From: Halopseudomonas phragmitis
GTDB lineage: Bacteria; Pseudomonadota; Gammaproteobacteria; Pseudomonadales; Pseudomonadaceae
DNA length: 64,000 nt
Assembly (NCBI RefSeq): GCF_002056295.1
Contig: NZ_CP020100.1
Coordinates: 2,627,501-2,691,500, forward strand
Direction: 5' to 3'
The position numbers and the translations under genes are program-made. The notes under the pieces were generated by a model that was given only the letters and a program-made list of their open reading frames with translations, was not told the DNA's origin and ran no database searches. Shown in pieces: positions 16,277 to 27,145 of the stretch (its first letter is position 1; every line of letters begins with the position of its first letter).

Positions 16277-16918
16277 ATGATCCATAACAGCAACTTCAAT
16301 CAACTCCCACCTGAAGTTCAGGCCGCTGGCGGGCTGGTGCCCATCGTTGTTGAGCAGTCGGCGCGCGGCGAGCGCTCCTACGATATCTATTCGCGCCTGC
16401 TCAAGGAGCGGGTGATCTTCCTGGTAGGCCAGGTTGAAGACTACATGGCCAACCTGGTTGTGGCTCAGTTGCTGTTCCTTGAGTCGGAAAACCCCGACAA
16501 GGACATTCACCTGTACATCAACTCTCCGGGTGGCTCGGTGACCGCTGGTATGGCGATCTACGACACCATGCAGTTCATCAAGCCGAATGTCAGCACTCTG
16601 TGCATCGGCCAGGCCTGCAGCATGGGTGCCTTGCTGCTGGCCGGTGGTGCGCCGGGCAAGCGCTTCTGCCTGCCGCATGCACGGATGATGATCCATCAGC
16701 CGCTGGGTGGCTTCCAGGGTCAGGCTTCGGATATCGAAATCCATGCCCGTGAGATTCTGTTCATCAAGGAACGGCTGAACAAGGTGCTGGCGCATCACAC
16801 GGGCCAGTCGCTTGATGTGATCGCCCGTGACACCGACCGTGATCGGTTCATGAGTGGTTCAGAAGCCGTCGAATACGGCCTGATTGATCAGATGCTGGAA
16901 CGCCGCGACGGCGTGTAA
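16277..16918 (+). CDS. clpP: ClpP, proteolytic subunit of Clp protease
   Basis: A 213-residue serine peptidase that forms the tetradecameric chamber for ClpX or ClpA. The catalytic triad aligns with E. coli at a constant offset: S115 in GQACSMG, H140 in MMIHQP, D189 in DTDRDRF. The short N-terminal extension is a typical processed propeptide. clpX lies 165 bp downstream in the same direction. In the gap before clpX a weak -35/-10-like pair (TTGCAA at 17021, ATCTTT at 17045) may serve clpX. Confidence 0.98.
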   Translation: MIHNSNFNQLPPEVQAAGGLVPIVVEQSARGERSYDIYSRLLKERVIFLVGQVEDYMANLVVAQLLFLESENPDKDIHLYINSPGGSVTAGMAIYDTMQFIKPNVSTLCIGQACSMGALLLAGGAPGKRFCLPHARMMIHQPLGGFQGQASDIEIHAREILFIKERLNKVLAHHTGQSLDVIARDTDRDRFMSGSEAVEYGLIDQMLERRDGV

Positions 16919-17083
16919 TTGGCGCTTTTGCGTCAATGAAATACCGGGGCTCGCCGCCAGGACGGGCCTCAAACACAGGTTTTGCTGGCCGCAGCATGGC
17001 TGGCATTGGCCGGGTCGTACTTGCAAAGTGGCGTTGTTGCCTTCATCTTTGTGACATGAGCGATTCGTAAGTAGGGGTTTTAG

Positions 17084-18367
17084 ATGACCGATATGAGTGG
17101 GAAGGGTGAAGACAACGGCAAGCTGTTGTACTGCTCCTTCTGTGGCAAGAGCCAGCATGAAGTGCGCAAGCTGATTGCCGGCCCTTCGGTATTCATCTGC
17201 GATGAATGCGTTGATCTGTGCAACGACATCATTCGTGAGGAAGTACAGGAAAGCCAGGCTGAGAGCAGTGCTCAGAAATTGCCTGCGCCCAAGGATATCT
17301 GTGCGATTCTGGACCAGTATGTGATTGGTCAGCAGCGCGCTAAAAAAGTATTGTCGGTAGCGGTCTACAACCACTACAAGCGGCTCAATCAGCGTGACAG
17401 CAAGGATGACGTCGAGTTGGGCAAGAGCAACATTCTGCTCATCGGTCCGACAGGCTCGGGCAAGACCTTGCTGGCCGAGACCTTGGCGCGTCTGCTCAAT
17501 GTGCCGTTCACTATTGCTGACGCCACCACTCTGACCGAGGCCGGTTACGTGGGTGAGGATGTCGAGAACATCATTCAGAAGCTGCTGCAAAAGTGCGACT
17601 ACGATGTCGAGAAGGCGCAGATGGGGATCGTCTATATCGACGAGATCGACAAGATTTCGCGTAAATCGGACAACCCCTCGATCACCCGCGATGTCTCTGG
17701 TGAGGGTGTGCAGCAGGCACTGCTCAAACTGATCGAAGGCACTGTGGCTTCAGTGCCGCCACAGGGTGGTCGCAAGCATCCGCAGCAGGAGTTTCTGCAG
17801 GTTGATACTCGCAATATCCTGTTCATTTGTGGTGGTGCCTTCGCCGGTCTGGAGAAGGTCATTCGTGATCGCTCCGAGAAAAGCGGTATTGGCTTCAACG
17901 CCACCGTGCGCAGTCAGGACAATGGCAAGAAAGTTGGCGAGACGCTCAAGGATGTCGAACCGGAAGATCTGGTACGTTTTGGCCTGATTCCCGAGTTCGT
18001 TGGCCGTCTGCCGGTTATCGCTACCCTCGACGAACTGGACGAGGATGCGCTGATCCAGATCCTGACCGAGCCGAAGAATGCGCTGACCAAGCAGTATGCG
18101 CGCCTGTTCGATATGGAAGGGGTTGAGCTGGAGTTCCGTAGTGATGCGCTCAAGGCCATTGCCAGTCGGGCGCTGGAGCGCAAGACCGGGGCCCGAGGTC
18201 TGCGCTCTATCCTCGAGAATGTACTGCTTGAGACCATGTATGAAATCCCCTCCGCCGAGCATGTCAGCAAGGTGGTTATCGATGAAAACGTGATCGGTGG
18301 CGACGCCAAGCCGTTGCTGATCTACGAGTCAGTCGAGCAGCCACCCAAGGCAATGCCGGAAGACTGA
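17084..18367 (+). CDS. clpX: ClpX, AAA+ unfoldase of Clp protease
   Basis: A 427-residue ATP-dependent unfoldase that selects substrates for ClpP. The N-terminal zinc domain has C17, C20, C39 and C42. Walker A is GPTGSGKT (121-128); Walker B is in VYIDEIDKI. The pore and ClpP-binding loops are in their usual places. Its own terminator follows directly. The start has a weak upstream GTAGGGG site. Confidence 0.98.
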   Translation: MTDMSGKGEDNGKLLYCSFCGKSQHEVRKLIAGPSVFICDECVDLCNDIIREEVQESQAESSAQKLPAPKDICAILDQYVIGQQRAKKVLSVAVYNHYKRLNQRDSKDDVELGKSNILLIGPTGSGKTLLAETLARLLNVPFTIADATTLTEAGYVGEDVENIIQKLLQKCDYDVEKAQMGIVYIDEIDKISRKSDNPSITRDVSGEGVQQALLKLIEGTVASVPPQGGRKHPQQEFLQVDTRNILFICGGAFAGLEKVIRDRSEKSGIGFNATVRSQDNGKKVGETLKDVEPEDLVRFGLIPEFVGRLPVIATLDELDEDALIQILTEPKNALTKQYARLFDMEGVELEFRSDALKAIASRALERKTGARGLRSILENVLLETMYEIPSAEHVSKVVIDENVIGGDAKPLLIYESVEQPPKAMPED

Positions 18368-18380
18368 GTAGCAAAGCAAA

Positions 18381-18414
18381 AGCACTCGTCCGTTTGCGGA
18401 CGAGTGCTTTTTTG
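18381..18414 (+). terminator. intrinsic terminator after clpX
   Basis: A perfect 12-bp stem (18381-18392 with 18397-18408), loop TTTG, then a T run. It lies 13 bp after the clpX stop and isolates clpX from lon. Confidence 0.93.
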
Positions 18415-18504
18415 TTTTTTGTGCGCCTTGCCCGCCAGTCGGCGGATTGTGGGGTGTTGCATCCCTCCCGTGGTTCAGATGTTGTGTTGCAGTATGTGAT
18501 GCTG

Positions 18505-18534
18505 CTTGTTTTTTTCTGCGCGAGCCCCCATCTT
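18505..18534 (+). promoter_or_regulatory. candidate sigma-32 heat-shock promoter of lon
   Basis: CTTGTTT at 18505-18511, then 14 bp, then CCCCAT at 18526-18531, fit the sigma-32 pattern CTTGAAA, 13-15 bp, CCCCATNT. It lies about 70 bp upstream of the lon start and downstream of the clpX terminator. lon is a heat-shock gene in gammaproteobacteria. Confidence 0.65.
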
Positions 18535-18602
18535 GGATTCATGAACTATTCATACTCCGGGTCCGTCTCCGAGGCGGTCCCCCTTGCGAGCGAGCTTCAG
18601 CC

Positions 18603-21002
18603 ATGACGACTTTCAGCGAATTCCCGCTTCTGCCGCTACGTGACGTGGTGGTCTATCCCCATATGGTCATTCCTCTGTTCGTGGGGCGCGACAAATCGAT
18701 TCGGGCCCTGGAAGCTGCCATGTCCAGCGACAAGCAGATCCTGCTGGTAGCCCAGCGTGATCCTGGCGAGGACGATCCGGCACAGCAGGGGCTGTATCGC
18801 ATGGGTACCCTGGCCACCATCCTGCAACTGCTGAAACTGCCTGATGGCACCGTCAAGGTGCTGGTCGAAGGCGAGCAGCGGGTGCGCATCGATCAGATCG
18901 ACGAGATCGATGGCTATCAACTGGCGTTGGGCGAGCCGCTGGATGAAGTGGCTCTGGATGAGCGCGAATCGGAAATTCTGGTTCGCAGTCTGATGAGCCA
19001 GTTCGAACAGTATGTCCAGCTTGGCAAGAAAGTGCCTTCGGAGGTGGTTTCGTCCTTGAGCGGGATTGATGATCCCAGTCGTCTGGTCGATACCATGGCG
19101 GCTCATCTGGCCCTGAAGCTGTCGCAGAAGCAGGACATTCTTGAAATCCTGCCCCTGCGCGAGCGGGTGGAGCATGTGCTCGGTGTGCTCGATGCCGAGA
19201 TCGATCTGCTGCAGGTGGAAAAGCGCATTCGTGGCCGGGTCAAGAAGCAGATGGAGCGCAGCCAGCGCGAGTACTATCTGAACGAACAGATGAAGGCGAT
19301 CCAGAAAGAAATGGGTGGTCTGGATGAAGGTCATAGTGAGCTGGAAGACCTGAAGAAGAAGATCGATGATGCTGGCATGAGCAAAGAGGCACATGCCAAG
19401 GCAACTGCTGAGCTGAACAAGTTGAAGATGATGTCACCGATGTCGGCCGAAGCCACGGTGGTGCGTTCCTATATCGACTGGCTGACTGGTGTGCCGTGGC
19501 AAAAGGCGAGCAAGGTCCGGCATGACCTCAAACGTGCCGAAGAGGTGCTGGAGGCAGATCACTACGGCCTGGAAGAGGTCAAGGAGCGGATTCTCGAGTA
19601 TCTGGCAGTACAGAAGCGGGTGCGTAAGCTCAAAGGCCCTGTGCTGTGTCTGGTGGGGCCTCCGGGGGTGGGTAAGACTTCGTTGGGTGAGTCGCTGGCG
19701 CGCGCCACCAATCGCCAGTTCGTGCGCATGGCTCTGGGTGGTGTGCGTGATGAAGCCGAGATCCGCGGCCATCGACGCACCTACATCGGTTCGATGCCGG
19801 GCAAGCTGATCCAGAAAATGACCAAGGCCGGGGTCAAGAACCCGCTGTTCCTGCTCGACGAGATCGACAAGATGGGTTCGGACATGCGTGGTGATCCGTC
19901 ATCGGCCCTGCTCGAGGTGCTCGATCCGGAACAGAATCATGCGTTCAACGATCACTATCTGGAGGTCGATTACGATCTGTCCGATGTGATGTTCATCTGT
20001 ACCTCCAACTCGATGAATATCCCGGCTCCGCTGCTTGATCGCATGGAAGTGATCCGCATCCCCGGTTATACCGAGGATGAGAAGGTCAATATTGCCCGTC
20101 GCTACCTGCTGCCCAAGCAGATCAAGAACAACGGGCTCAAGAAAGACGAGCTGCAGGTCCCGGACCAGACGCTGCGCGACATCATTCGCTACTACACTCG
20201 TGAAGCCGGTGTGCGGGGTCTGGAGCGGCAGATTGCCAAGCTCTGCCGCAAGGTGGTCAAGGAACAGGTCGGTGGCAAGGCCAAGCATTCGATCGTGGTC
20301 GAAGGTGAGTTGCTGGAAGAGTATCTGGGGGTGCGCCGGTTCAAGTACGGGCTGGCCGAAGAGAAGGACCAGGTCGGTCAGGTGACTGGGCTGGCCTGGA
20401 CCCAGGTTGGCGGCGAACTGCTGAGTCTGGAGGCCGTGGTGGTGCCGGGCAAGGGCCGGCTGACCAATACCGGCTCACTTGGCGATGTGATGAAAGAGTC
20501 GATCAGTGCGGCCCTGACTGTGGTGCGTAGTCGCAGCCACAGCCTGGGACTGGCGCCGGACTTCCATGAAAAGCAGGACATCCATATCCACGTGCCGGAA
20601 GGGGCTACGCCCAAGGATGGCCCCAGTGCCGGGATTGGTATGTGTACCGCGCTGGTGTCGTCACTGACCGGGATTCCGGTGCGTGCCGATGTGGCTATGA
20701 CTGGTGAAATTACCCTGCGGGGCCAGGTGCTGGCGATTGGCGGCTTGAAGGAAAAGTTGCTGGCGGCACACCGTGGCGGGATCAAGACAGTGGTGATTCC
20801 GCACGATAATGTCCGGGATTTGAAGGAAATTCCCGATAACATCAAGCAAGATATCGAGATCAAACCAGTAAAATGGATTGACGAGGTGCTGCAGATTGCG
20901 CTGCAATACATGCCGGAACCCCTGAAGGAAGGGGTTGAAGAGATGGTTGCAAAGGATGACAATCGTGAGGCTGACGCCAAGGAGCGTATCAGTACTCATT
21001 GA
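18603..21002 (+). CDS. lon: Lon ATP-dependent protease
   Basis: A 799-residue AAA+ protease that degrades damaged and regulatory proteins. It has an N-terminal LON domain (about 8-200, [15 protein letters not shown]), a coiled-coil linker, Walker A GPPGVGKT (about 352-359), and a serine-lysine protease domain with the catalytic serine in KDGPSAG (S675). The start [14 protein letters not shown] is chosen because it matches family N-termini; the longer upstream frame reads through the promoter. It is an isolated gene with its own heat-shock-type promoter. Confidence 0.98.
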   Translation: MTTFSEFPLLPLRDVVVYPHMVIPLFVGRDKSIRALEAAMSSDKQILLVAQRDPGEDDPAQQGLYRMGTLATILQLLKLPDGTVKVLVEGEQRVRIDQIDEIDGYQLALGEPLDEVALDERESEILVRSLMSQFEQYVQLGKKVPSEVVSSLSGIDDPSRLVDTMAAHLALKLSQKQDILEILPLRERVEHVLGVLDAEIDLLQVEKRIRGRVKKQMERSQREYYLNEQMKAIQKEMGGLDEGHSELEDLKKKIDDAGMSKEAHAKATAELNKLKMMSPMSAEATVVRSYIDWLTGVPWQKASKVRHDLKRAEEVLEADHYGLEEVKERILEYLAVQKRVRKLKGPVLCLVGPPGVGKTSLGESLARATNRQFVRMALGGVRDEAEIRGHRRTYIGSMPGKLIQKMTKAGVKNPLFLLDEIDKMGSDMRGDPSSALLEVLDPEQNHAFNDHYLEVDYDLSDVMFICTSNSMNIPAPLLDRMEVIRIPGYTEDEKVNIARRYLLPKQIKNNGLKKDELQVPDQTLRDIIRYYTREAGVRGLERQIAKLCRKVVKEQVGGKAKHSIVVEGELLEEYLGVRRFKYGLAEEKDQVGQVTGLAWTQVGGELLSLEAVVVPGKGRLTNTGSLGDVMKESISAALTVVRSRSHSLGLAPDFHEKQDIHIHVPEGATPKDGPSAGIGMCTALVSSLTGIPVRADVAMTGEITLRGQVLAIGGLKEKLLAAHRGGIKTVVIPHDNVRDLKEIPDNIKQDIEIKPVKWIDEVLQIALQYMPEPLKEGVEEMVAKDDNREADAKERISTH

Positions 21003-21080
21003 GGTACGATGGATCGGATGTCATGTTTGATTCCCCTGGGGGCAGGCTGCAAGTCCGATTGCTGACACCACAAGCATTCC

Positions 21081-21110
21081 TTGACATGGTTTTTGGCCGC
21101 TTGCTATAAA
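21081..21110 (+). promoter_or_regulatory. sigma-70 promoter of hupB
   Basis: TTGACA (21081-21086), 18 bp, TATAAA (21105-21110), a near-consensus pair. It lies about 100 bp before the hupB start and implies a leader of roughly 95 bases. Strong expression fits an abundant nucleoid protein. Confidence 0.85.
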
Positions 21111-21212
21111 GCGGCTTCGATCCAGCCAAGCTTGCTGACTGGCCAGCTTTGCTTAGACCACAAGTTTTACATAACGACTAACTACTCATTGAAATGGATA
21201 AGGGGACTTAGA

Positions 21213-21485
21213 GTGAACAAGTCTGAACTGATTGATGCTATCGCCGCATCCGCTGATATTCCGAAAGCTGCTGCCGGTCGTGCTCTGGACGCCGTCATCG
21301 AGTCCGTAACCGGTGCCCTGAAAGCGGGTGACTCGGTTGTTCTGGTTGGCTTCGGTACTTTTGCGGTCAAAGAGCGTGCTGCCCGTACTGGCCGTAACCC
21401 GCAGACTGGTGCCCCGATCGAAATCAGCGCTGCCAAGATCCCCGGCTTCAAAGCTGGCAAGGCTCTGAAAGACGCGGTCAACTGA
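21213..21485 (+). CDS. hupB: HU-beta nucleoid DNA-binding protein
   Basis: A 90-residue histone-like HU subunit that bends and compacts DNA. It starts at a GTG (21213) preceded by AAGGGGAC. This gives the standard N-terminus (M)[25 protein letters not shown]. An upstream in-frame ATG would add a 44-residue extension across the promoter leader. The beta-arm signature GRNPQTG is present. It is the classical neighbour of lon in gammaproteobacteria and a single-gene unit with its own promoter and terminator. Confidence 0.97.
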   Translation: MNKSELIDAIAASADIPKAAAGRALDAVIESVTGALKAGDSVVLVGFGTFAVKERAARTGRNPQTGAPIEISAAKIPGFKAGKALKDAVN

Positions 21486-21596
21486 TCGCGTCCGAGACTG
21501 ACAGGGCCGTTGCATACTGACGGCACGCAGAGCCCGGCAGAATCAGTTCTAGCTCGGTTCGCAGGCCTGACAGTCCGGGCTCCATCAGTCCCGAAA

Positions 21597-21624
21597 GGCG
21601 CATCCCACCCGGTGCGCCTTTTTT
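21597..21624 (+). terminator. intrinsic terminator after hupB
   Basis: A 6-bp stem GGCGCA/TGCGCC (21597-21602 with 21613-21618) with a 10-base loop, then six T. It separates hupB from ppiD. Confidence 0.85.
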
Positions 21625-21709
21625 GTTGCACAGCAGGTTTTACGGAATGAGCGGGTCTCCGGCATTCCAGGCCAATGCACTGGCCGTACAATAACAGTTT
21701 GGGGGCACG

Positions 21710-23599
21710 ATGCTTCAGAGAATGAGGGACAATGCGCAGAGCTGGGTCGCCAAGGTGATCGTCGGCGTCATTGTGCTGATTTTTGCTTTGACGGGCTGGG
21801 AATCGATCAGCCGTTTTACTAGCAACGAACAGAAAGCCGCTGAGGTCAACGGCACCGTCATCAGTCGGATGGAGCTGGAGCAGGCAGTCTCCCTGCAACG
21901 CCGCCAACTGATTCAGCAAATTCAGCAGATGGGCAACGACGCGTTCGACCCGAGCATGATCGATGAGCAGCGCCTGCGTACTTCGGTACTCGAAGGTCTG
22001 ATCGAGCGTGCCTTGCTGATCAAGGGCGCAACCGATGCGCGCTTCAACGTATCTGAGGCCATGATCGATCAACTGATTCTGGCTACCCCCGATTTTCAGG
22101 TGGGCGGGCAGTTCGACGCGAACCGTTTCGATGTAGTGATCCGCAACATGGGCATGAGCTCGCGTCTGGCGTTTCGCGATATGGTTCGTCAGGAGCTGCT
22201 GATCGCCCAGTTGCGCAATGGCTTTGAGGCGACCGCCTTCGCCACTCCGGCTGAGCGTCTGCACCTGGCCCGGCTGGAAAAGCAGACCCGGGATTTTGCC
22301 GTTATCGAACTCGAGGCGAATCTGGATGCCGTCGAGATTCAGGACGAGGACATTCAGGCATATTACACCGCCAATCAGGCTCGCTTCATGACTCCCGAGC
22401 AGGTGGTTATTGAAAGTCTGACCCTGTCGCGCAGTGGCTTCTTCGACCGCGTCAGCATCGACGAGGCGGCGGTTGAAGGTCTCTACCAGCGTGAAGTTGG
22501 CAATCTGGCCGAGCAGCGCCGGGTAGCCCATATCCTGATCGAGTCCACGGGCGAGGAAGGTCGTGTGCGTATTGAGGCCGCGCGTGAGCGCCTTGAGGCT
22601 GGCGAAGACTTTGCCACAGTCGCCCGTGAAGTGTCTGAAGATCCGGGCAGTGCCAACGATGGCGGTGACCTTGGCTACGTCGTGCGTGGCAGCTTTGATC
22701 AGGCGTTTGACGATGCACTGTTCGCCCTGAACGAGGGCGAAGTCTCAGAGCCGGTCCAGACCAGCTTCGGTTACCATCTGATCAAGCTCACTGCGATCCA
22801 GGCGCCGGATGTGCCCAGCCTGGAATCAATGCGTGACAGTCTTGAGCAGGAACTCAAGGCTGAGCAGGCCGAGCGACTGTTTGTGGAGGCCTCTCAGGAA
22901 TTGGCCAACTTGGCCTATGAGTCGCCTGATCTGGTCGAACCGGCCCGCGCCCTGGGGCTGGATGTAGTCACTACTGGTCCGGTCAGTCGTAATGGCGGCG
23001 AGGGCATCACCTCCAGTCCGCGAGTCATGGCTGCGGCCTTCGATGAAGACGTACTGCTCGACAAGCGCAACAGTCCGCTGATCGAGCTGGATGCTGACAC
23101 TGCGGTTGTGGTACGAGTCAAGGAACATCTGCGCCCAGAGCAACGGCCCCTCGACGAGGTGCGTGATGAGATTGCCGACCTGTTGCGCTACGAGCGTGCT
23201 GTGGCTGGGGCCGAGCAACAGGCTGCCGAGCTGGTCGGCGGGTTGCGTAGCCGTGACCTGGATGGCGAGGCCGTGGCTGCACAGGTTGGCTCACAGTGGC
23301 AGACCCATGAGGCGGTCAGCCGGGCCAGCACTGAAGTGGCTCAAGGCTTGCTGCGTGAGGTATTTGCACTGGCCAGGCCGTCAGAGGCCGAGCCGAGCTA
23401 CGGACACTTCCGTCGCCCTGATGGTGGTCAGTGGATCGTTCGTCTGACCGGGGTCGCAACTCCAGAGGCATTGGAGAGCGAAGCTGAGTCGCCGCTGTAT
23501 CAGCGCTTTATTGCTGGCCAAAGCGGTGAGCAGGATTTCGCCGCGGTGCAGGAGCGTCTGCGTGAGACGGCCGATATCGAGCGTTACATTGGCCGTTGA
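21710..23599 (+). CDS. ppiD: PpiD, membrane-anchored periplasmic chaperone
   Basis: A 629-residue SurA-type folding factor next to the Sec translocon. It has a short cytoplasmic start (MLQRMRDNAQSWVAK), one membrane helix (about 16-34), a SurA-like N-domain, and a parvulin domain at about 260-360 (RVAHILIES, GGDLGYV, FGYHLIKL). A long C-terminal chaperone part follows. It lies after hupB as in P. aeruginosa and E. coli. It shares a bidirectional terminator with fabI. Confidence 0.95.
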   Translation: MLQRMRDNAQSWVAKVIVGVIVLIFALTGWESISRFTSNEQKAAEVNGTVISRMELEQAVSLQRRQLIQQIQQMGNDAFDPSMIDEQRLRTSVLEGLIERALLIKGATDARFNVSEAMIDQLILATPDFQVGGQFDANRFDVVIRNMGMSSRLAFRDMVRQELLIAQLRNGFEATAFATPAERLHLARLEKQTRDFAVIELEANLDAVEIQDEDIQAYYTANQARFMTPEQVVIESLTLSRSGFFDRVSIDEAAVEGLYQREVGNLAEQRRVAHILIESTGEEGRVRIEAARERLEAGEDFATVAREVSEDPGSANDGGDLGYVVRGSFDQAFDDALFALNEGEVSEPVQTSFGYHLIKLTAIQAPDVPSLESMRDSLEQELKAEQAERLFVEASQELANLAYESPDLVEPARALGLDVVTTGPVSRNGGEGITSSPRVMAAAFDEDVLLDKRNSPLIELDADTAVVVRVKEHLRPEQRPLDEVRDEIADLLRYERAVAGAEQQAAELVGGLRSRDLDGEAVAAQVGSQWQTHEAVSRASTEVAQGLLREVFALARPSEAEPSYGHFRRPDGGQWIVRLTGVATPEALESEAESPLYQRFIAGQSGEQDFAAVQERLRETADIERYIGR

Positions 23600-23620
23600 G
23601 CTTTAGTCTCAGCAACAAAA

Positions 23621-23647
23621 AAACCGCGCCATAAGCGCGGTTTTTTT
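23621..23647. terminator. bidirectional terminator between ppiD and fabI
   Basis: CCGCGC/GCGCGG stem (23624-23629 with 23635-23640) flanked by an A-run on the left and a T-run on the right. It can therefore stop both convergent transcripts. Confidence 0.92.
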
Positions 23648-23664
23648 GTGGGGCAGGCCTGAGC

Positions 23665-24462
23665 TTATTCGTCGTCCAGTCCAGCCATGGCGGTGATGTT
23701 GAAGCCGCCATCCACGTAGGTGATTTCACCGCTGACGCCCGAAGCCAGGTCGGAGCAGAGGAAGGCACCGACGTTGCCGACTTCTTCAATAGTAACGTTG
23801 CGACGCAGTGGAGTCTGGCGCTCGTTATGAGCCAGCATCTTACGGAAGCTCTTGATGCCCGAGGCCGCCAGAGTACGGATCGGACCCGCGGAAATGGCGT
23901 TGACCCGGGTGCCTTCCGGGCCCAGGCTGGTGGCCAGATAGCGCACGCCGGCTTCCAGGCTGGCCTTGGCCATGCCCATGACGTTGTAGTTAGGCATGGT
24001 CCGCTCGGCACCGAGGTAGGATAGGGTCAGCAGGCTGCCGTTGCGACCCTTCATCAGTTCACGGCCTGCTTTGGCCAGGGCTACAAAACTGTAGGCGCTG
24101 ATATCGTGGGCGATGCGAAAGCCCTCACGGGTGGTGACTTCGGTGAAGTCGCCATCCAACTGATCGCCCGGGGCAAAACCTACCGAGTGGACGATGCAGT
24201 CCAGGCCGTCCCACTGTTTAGCCAGGTCCGCGAATACCTGCTCGATCTGGGCATCGTCGGCAACATCGCAGGGGAAGCACAACTCCGGACCGGAGCCCCA
24301 GCCCGCGGCGAACTCTTCGACCCGCCCCTTGAGCTTGTCATTCTGGTAGGTGAAGGCCAGTTGCGCGCCTTCACGGTGCATGGCCGCGGCGATGCCTGAG
24401 GCAATCGACAGCTTGCTGGCTACGCCAACGATGAGTACGCGCTTTCCGCTGAGAAATCCCAT
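23665..24462 (-). CDS. fabI: FabI, enoyl-ACP reductase (NADH)
   Basis: A 265-residue enoyl-[acyl-carrier-protein] reductase, the last step of each fatty-acid elongation cycle. It is an SDR with [21 protein letters not shown] at the start. The catalytic set Y-x(9)-Y-x(6)-K is in [19 protein letters not shown], matching E. coli Y146, Y156 and K163. The gene is single and convergent with ppiD. The ABC transporter operon ends 17 bp upstream of its start, so fabI may be partly co-transcribed with it. Confidence 0.97.
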   Translation of the reverse strand: MGFLSGKRVLIVGVASKLSIASGIAAAMHREGAQLAFTYQNDKLKGRVEEFAAGWGSGPELCFPCDVADDAQIEQVFADLAKQWDGLDCIVHSVGFAPGDQLDGDFTEVTTREGFRIAHDISAYSFVALAKAGRELMKGRNGSLLTLSYLGAERTMPNYNVMGMAKASLEAGVRYLATSLGPEGTRVNAISAGPIRTLAASGIKSFRKMLAHNERQTPLRRNVTIEEVGNVGAFLCSDLASGVSGEITYVDGGFNITAMAGLDDE

Positions 24463-24479
24463 GATGTGCTTTCCTGTAT

Positions 24480-26111
24480 TTACGGGGTCTCTAGGACCCG
24501 GTTAACGGTTGCCGGTTGGGCGAAGGCCGCCTCCAGCAGTTGACGAGTGTAGTCATGCTGGGGTGTGGCGAAGACCTGTGCCGCCGGTCCCTGCTCGACG
24601 ATCTCACCCTGGCGAATGACCATCAGTTGGTGGCTGAGGGCACGAACCACCGCCAGGTCGTGACTGATAAACAGATAACTCAGATTGTGCTTGCGCTGCA
24701 GTTCGCGCAGCAGCTCAACCACCTGCCCCTGTACGGTGCGATCCAGCGCTGAGGTTGGCTCATCGAGCAGAATCAGCGAAGGTTTCAACACCAGTGCACG
24801 GGCTATGGCAATCCGCTGGCGTTGCCCCCCGGAAAACTCATGGGGATAGCGGTGCCGGCTTTCCGGATCCAGGCCTACTTCTTCCAGTGCCTGGATAACC
24901 CATTGCTCGCGCTCCTCAGGGCTGCCCAGACGATGAATCTCCAGTCCCTCGCTGATGATCTGCTCAACCGACATTCGCGGGCTGAGGCTGCCATAAGGGT
25001 CCTGGAAGACCACCTGAAACTGCCTGCGCATGGGCCTGACCTGGCGCTGGGACAGGCCGTCCAAGCGCTGGCCGTCACATTCGATCAGGCCCTGGCTCTC
25101 GATCAGTCTCAGTAGCGCCAGACCCAGCGTGGTCTTGCCCGATCCGCTTTCACCAACAATCCCCAGCGTTTGCCCGCGTTGCAGGCTGAAGCTGGCGTCG
25201 GTGACCGCCTTGATATGGTCCACCGTGCGCTTGAGTACGCCTTTCTTGATTGGGAACCAGACGCGCAGGCGTTCGGTTCGCATGATCACCGGGGCGTGCG
25301 GATCGGCCTTGACCGGATCGCCGCTGGGATCAGCCGCCAACAGCTTGCGGGTGTAGTCATGGCGCGGATCGTTGAACAGCGTTACACAATCATTCTCTTC
25401 GACGACGCGACCCTGATACATGACACATACCCGATGAGCAATTTTACGCACCAGGTTAAGGTCGTGGCTGATCAGCAGCAGAGCCATACCCAGTTTTGCC
25501 TGCAGTGACTTGAGCAGCTCGAGAATCTTCAGCTGAACGGTGACATCCAGAGCAGTGGTCGGCTCGTCGGCGATCAACAGTTCAGGCTCGTTGGCCAGCG
25601 CCATTGCGATCATCACCCGTTGGCGCTGGCCGCCGGACAACTCATGTGGGTAGGCCGCCAGGCGTTTCTCCGGCTCGGGAATGCCGACCAGATGCAGCAG
25701 CTCCAATGTTCGTTCGCGGGCCTGGAGCTTGTTCAGGCCCTTGTGCAGGAACAGTACCTCGCTGATCTGGCGCTCGACCGAGTGCAGTGGGTTGAGCGAG
25801 GTCATCGGCTCCTGGAAGATCATCGAAATGCGATTGCCGCGCACCTGTTGCAGCCGCTTGTCGCCAACCTTGAGCAGGTCTTCACCTTTGTAAAGGACGC
25901 GTCCGGAGGGGTGGCGTGCGGCCGGGTAGGGCAGCAGGCGCAGAATCGAGTGAGCGGTTACCGATTTGCCTGAGCCGCTTTCGCCGACCAGTGCCAGGGT
26001 CTGGCCCGGCCGGATATCCAGGTTGACCTCGCGCACCGCCAGGGTTTCAGAGTCGCCGTTGGTGAAGGCCACGCTGAGGTTCTCGATACGGATCAGTGGC
26101 TGTTCACTCAT
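24480..26111 (-). CDS. yejF: YejF-type peptide ABC importer, fused double ATPase
   Basis: A 543-residue protein with two complete ABC ATPase halves: Walker A GESGSGKS in the first and GESGSGKT in the second, signatures LSGGQRQRV and FSGGQRQRI. It powers the importer made with the two permeases and periplasmic binders upstream. The start [14 protein letters not shown] (26111) follows the permease stop by one base. Homologues import oligopeptides and, in E. coli, microcin C. Confidence 0.93.
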   Translation of the reverse strand: MSEQPLIRIENLSVAFTNGDSETLAVREVNLDIRPGQTLALVGESGSGKSVTAHSILRLLPYPAARHPSGRVLYKGEDLLKVGDKRLQQVRGNRISMIFQEPMTSLNPLHSVERQISEVLFLHKGLNKLQARERTLELLHLVGIPEPEKRLAAYPHELSGGQRQRVMIAMALANEPELLIADEPTTALDVTVQLKILELLKSLQAKLGMALLLISHDLNLVRKIAHRVCVMYQGRVVEENDCVTLFNDPRHDYTRKLLAADPSGDPVKADPHAPVIMRTERLRVWFPIKKGVLKRTVDHIKAVTDASFSLQRGQTLGIVGESGSGKTTLGLALLRLIESQGLIECDGQRLDGLSQRQVRPMRRQFQVVFQDPYGSLSPRMSVEQIISEGLEIHRLGSPEEREQWVIQALEEVGLDPESRHRYPHEFSGGQRQRIAIARALVLKPSLILLDEPTSALDRTVQGQVVELLRELQRKHNLSYLFISHDLAVVRALSHQLMVIRQGEIVEQGPAAQVFATPQHDYTRQLLEAAFAQPATVNRVLETP

Positions 26112-26112
26112 G

Positions 26113-27144
26113 TTATTTCCTTGGGTCAAAGGCATCGCGTAGGGCCTCGCCGATGAAGACCAGAAGAGTCAGCATCAGTGACAGCACCACGAAGGCGGTG
26201 ATGCCCAGCCAGGGGGCTTGCAGATTGGCCTTGCCTTGGGCGATCAACTCGCCCAACGAGGGCGCGCCGGGCGGCAGGCCGAAGCCGAGAAAGTCCAGCG
26301 AGGTCAGGGTAATAACACCACCGGTGAGAATGAAGGGGAAGAAGGTTAGGGTGGCCACCATCGCATTGGGTAGGATATGACGGAACATCACAATCCGGTT
26401 GCCGGCCCCCAGCGCTCGGGCGGCGCGCACGTATTCCAGGTTGCGGCCACGGAGAAATTCAGCGCGCACCACATCGACCAGCGCCATCCAGGAGAACAGC
26501 AGCATGATTCCCAGCAGCCACCAGAAATTCGGCTGCACGAAACTGGCCAGGATGATCAGCAGGTAAAGGACAGGGAGCCCCGACCAGACCTCGATGAAGC
26601 GTTGGCCGAACAGGTCGATGCGACCGCCATAGAAACCCTGCAGCGCGCCGGCAATGACACCAACGATTGAGCTGAGAATGGTCAAGGTCAGGGCGAACAG
26701 GACCGAGATGCGAAAACCATAGATCACCCGGGCCATGACGTCGCGAGCCTGGTCGTCAGTGCCCAGCCAGTTGTCGGCCGAGGGTGGCGCCGGCGCCGGG
26801 ACTTCCAGGTCGTAGTTGATAGTGCCGTAGCTATAGGGGATCGGCGGCCAGAGCATCCAGCCGTTGCCTTCGTCTTCGATCAACTGGCGGATATAGGGGC
26901 TGCGGTAGTCGGCGCTGATCGGGAATTCGCCACCGAACTCGGTTTCGGCATAGCGCTTGAATACGGGAAAGTAATACTGACTCTCGTACTTGAGCAGCAG
27001 CGGCTTATCGTTGGCGATCATCTCGGCGCCAAGGCTGAGAGTGAACAGTACCAGGAAGATATGCAGCGACCACCAGCCGCGACGGTTGGCCTTGAAACGA
27101 GCGAAGCGCCGTTGGTTGAGCGGGGACAGTCGGAAGCGGCGCAT
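26113..27144 (-). CDS. yejE: YejE-type peptide ABC importer permease
   Basis: A 343-residue inner-membrane permease. It has an N-terminal helix (WWSLHIFLVLFTLSLG) and a periplasmic stretch with WPPIPYSYGTINYD and GTDDQARDV. Five further helices include the EAA-like loop RAARALGAGNRIVMFRHILPNA that contacts the ATPase. The start at 27144 (MRRFRLSPLNQRR) gives the family N-terminus. It follows yejB by one base. Confidence 0.93.
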   Translation of the reverse strand: MRRFRLSPLNQRRFARFKANRRGWWSLHIFLVLFTLSLGAEMIANDKPLLLKYESQYYFPVFKRYAETEFGGEFPISADYRSPYIRQLIEDEGNGWMLWPPIPYSYGTINYDLEVPAPAPPSADNWLGTDDQARDVMARVIYGFRISVLFALTLTILSSIVGVIAGALQGFYGGRIDLFGQRFIEVWSGLPVLYLLIILASFVQPNFWWLLGIMLLFSWMALVDVVRAEFLRGRNLEYVRAARALGAGNRIVMFRHILPNAMVATLTFFPFILTGGVITLTSLDFLGFGLPPGAPSLGELIAQGKANLQAPWLGITAFVVLSLMLTLLVFIGEALRDAFDPRK

Positions 27145-27145
27145 C

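Noticed and set aside
17021..17050. Heat-shock promoter before clpX (CTTGCAA and TTCATCTT)
   Set aside because: The -10 part does not fit CCCCAT well; it could equally be a weak sigma-70 promoter.
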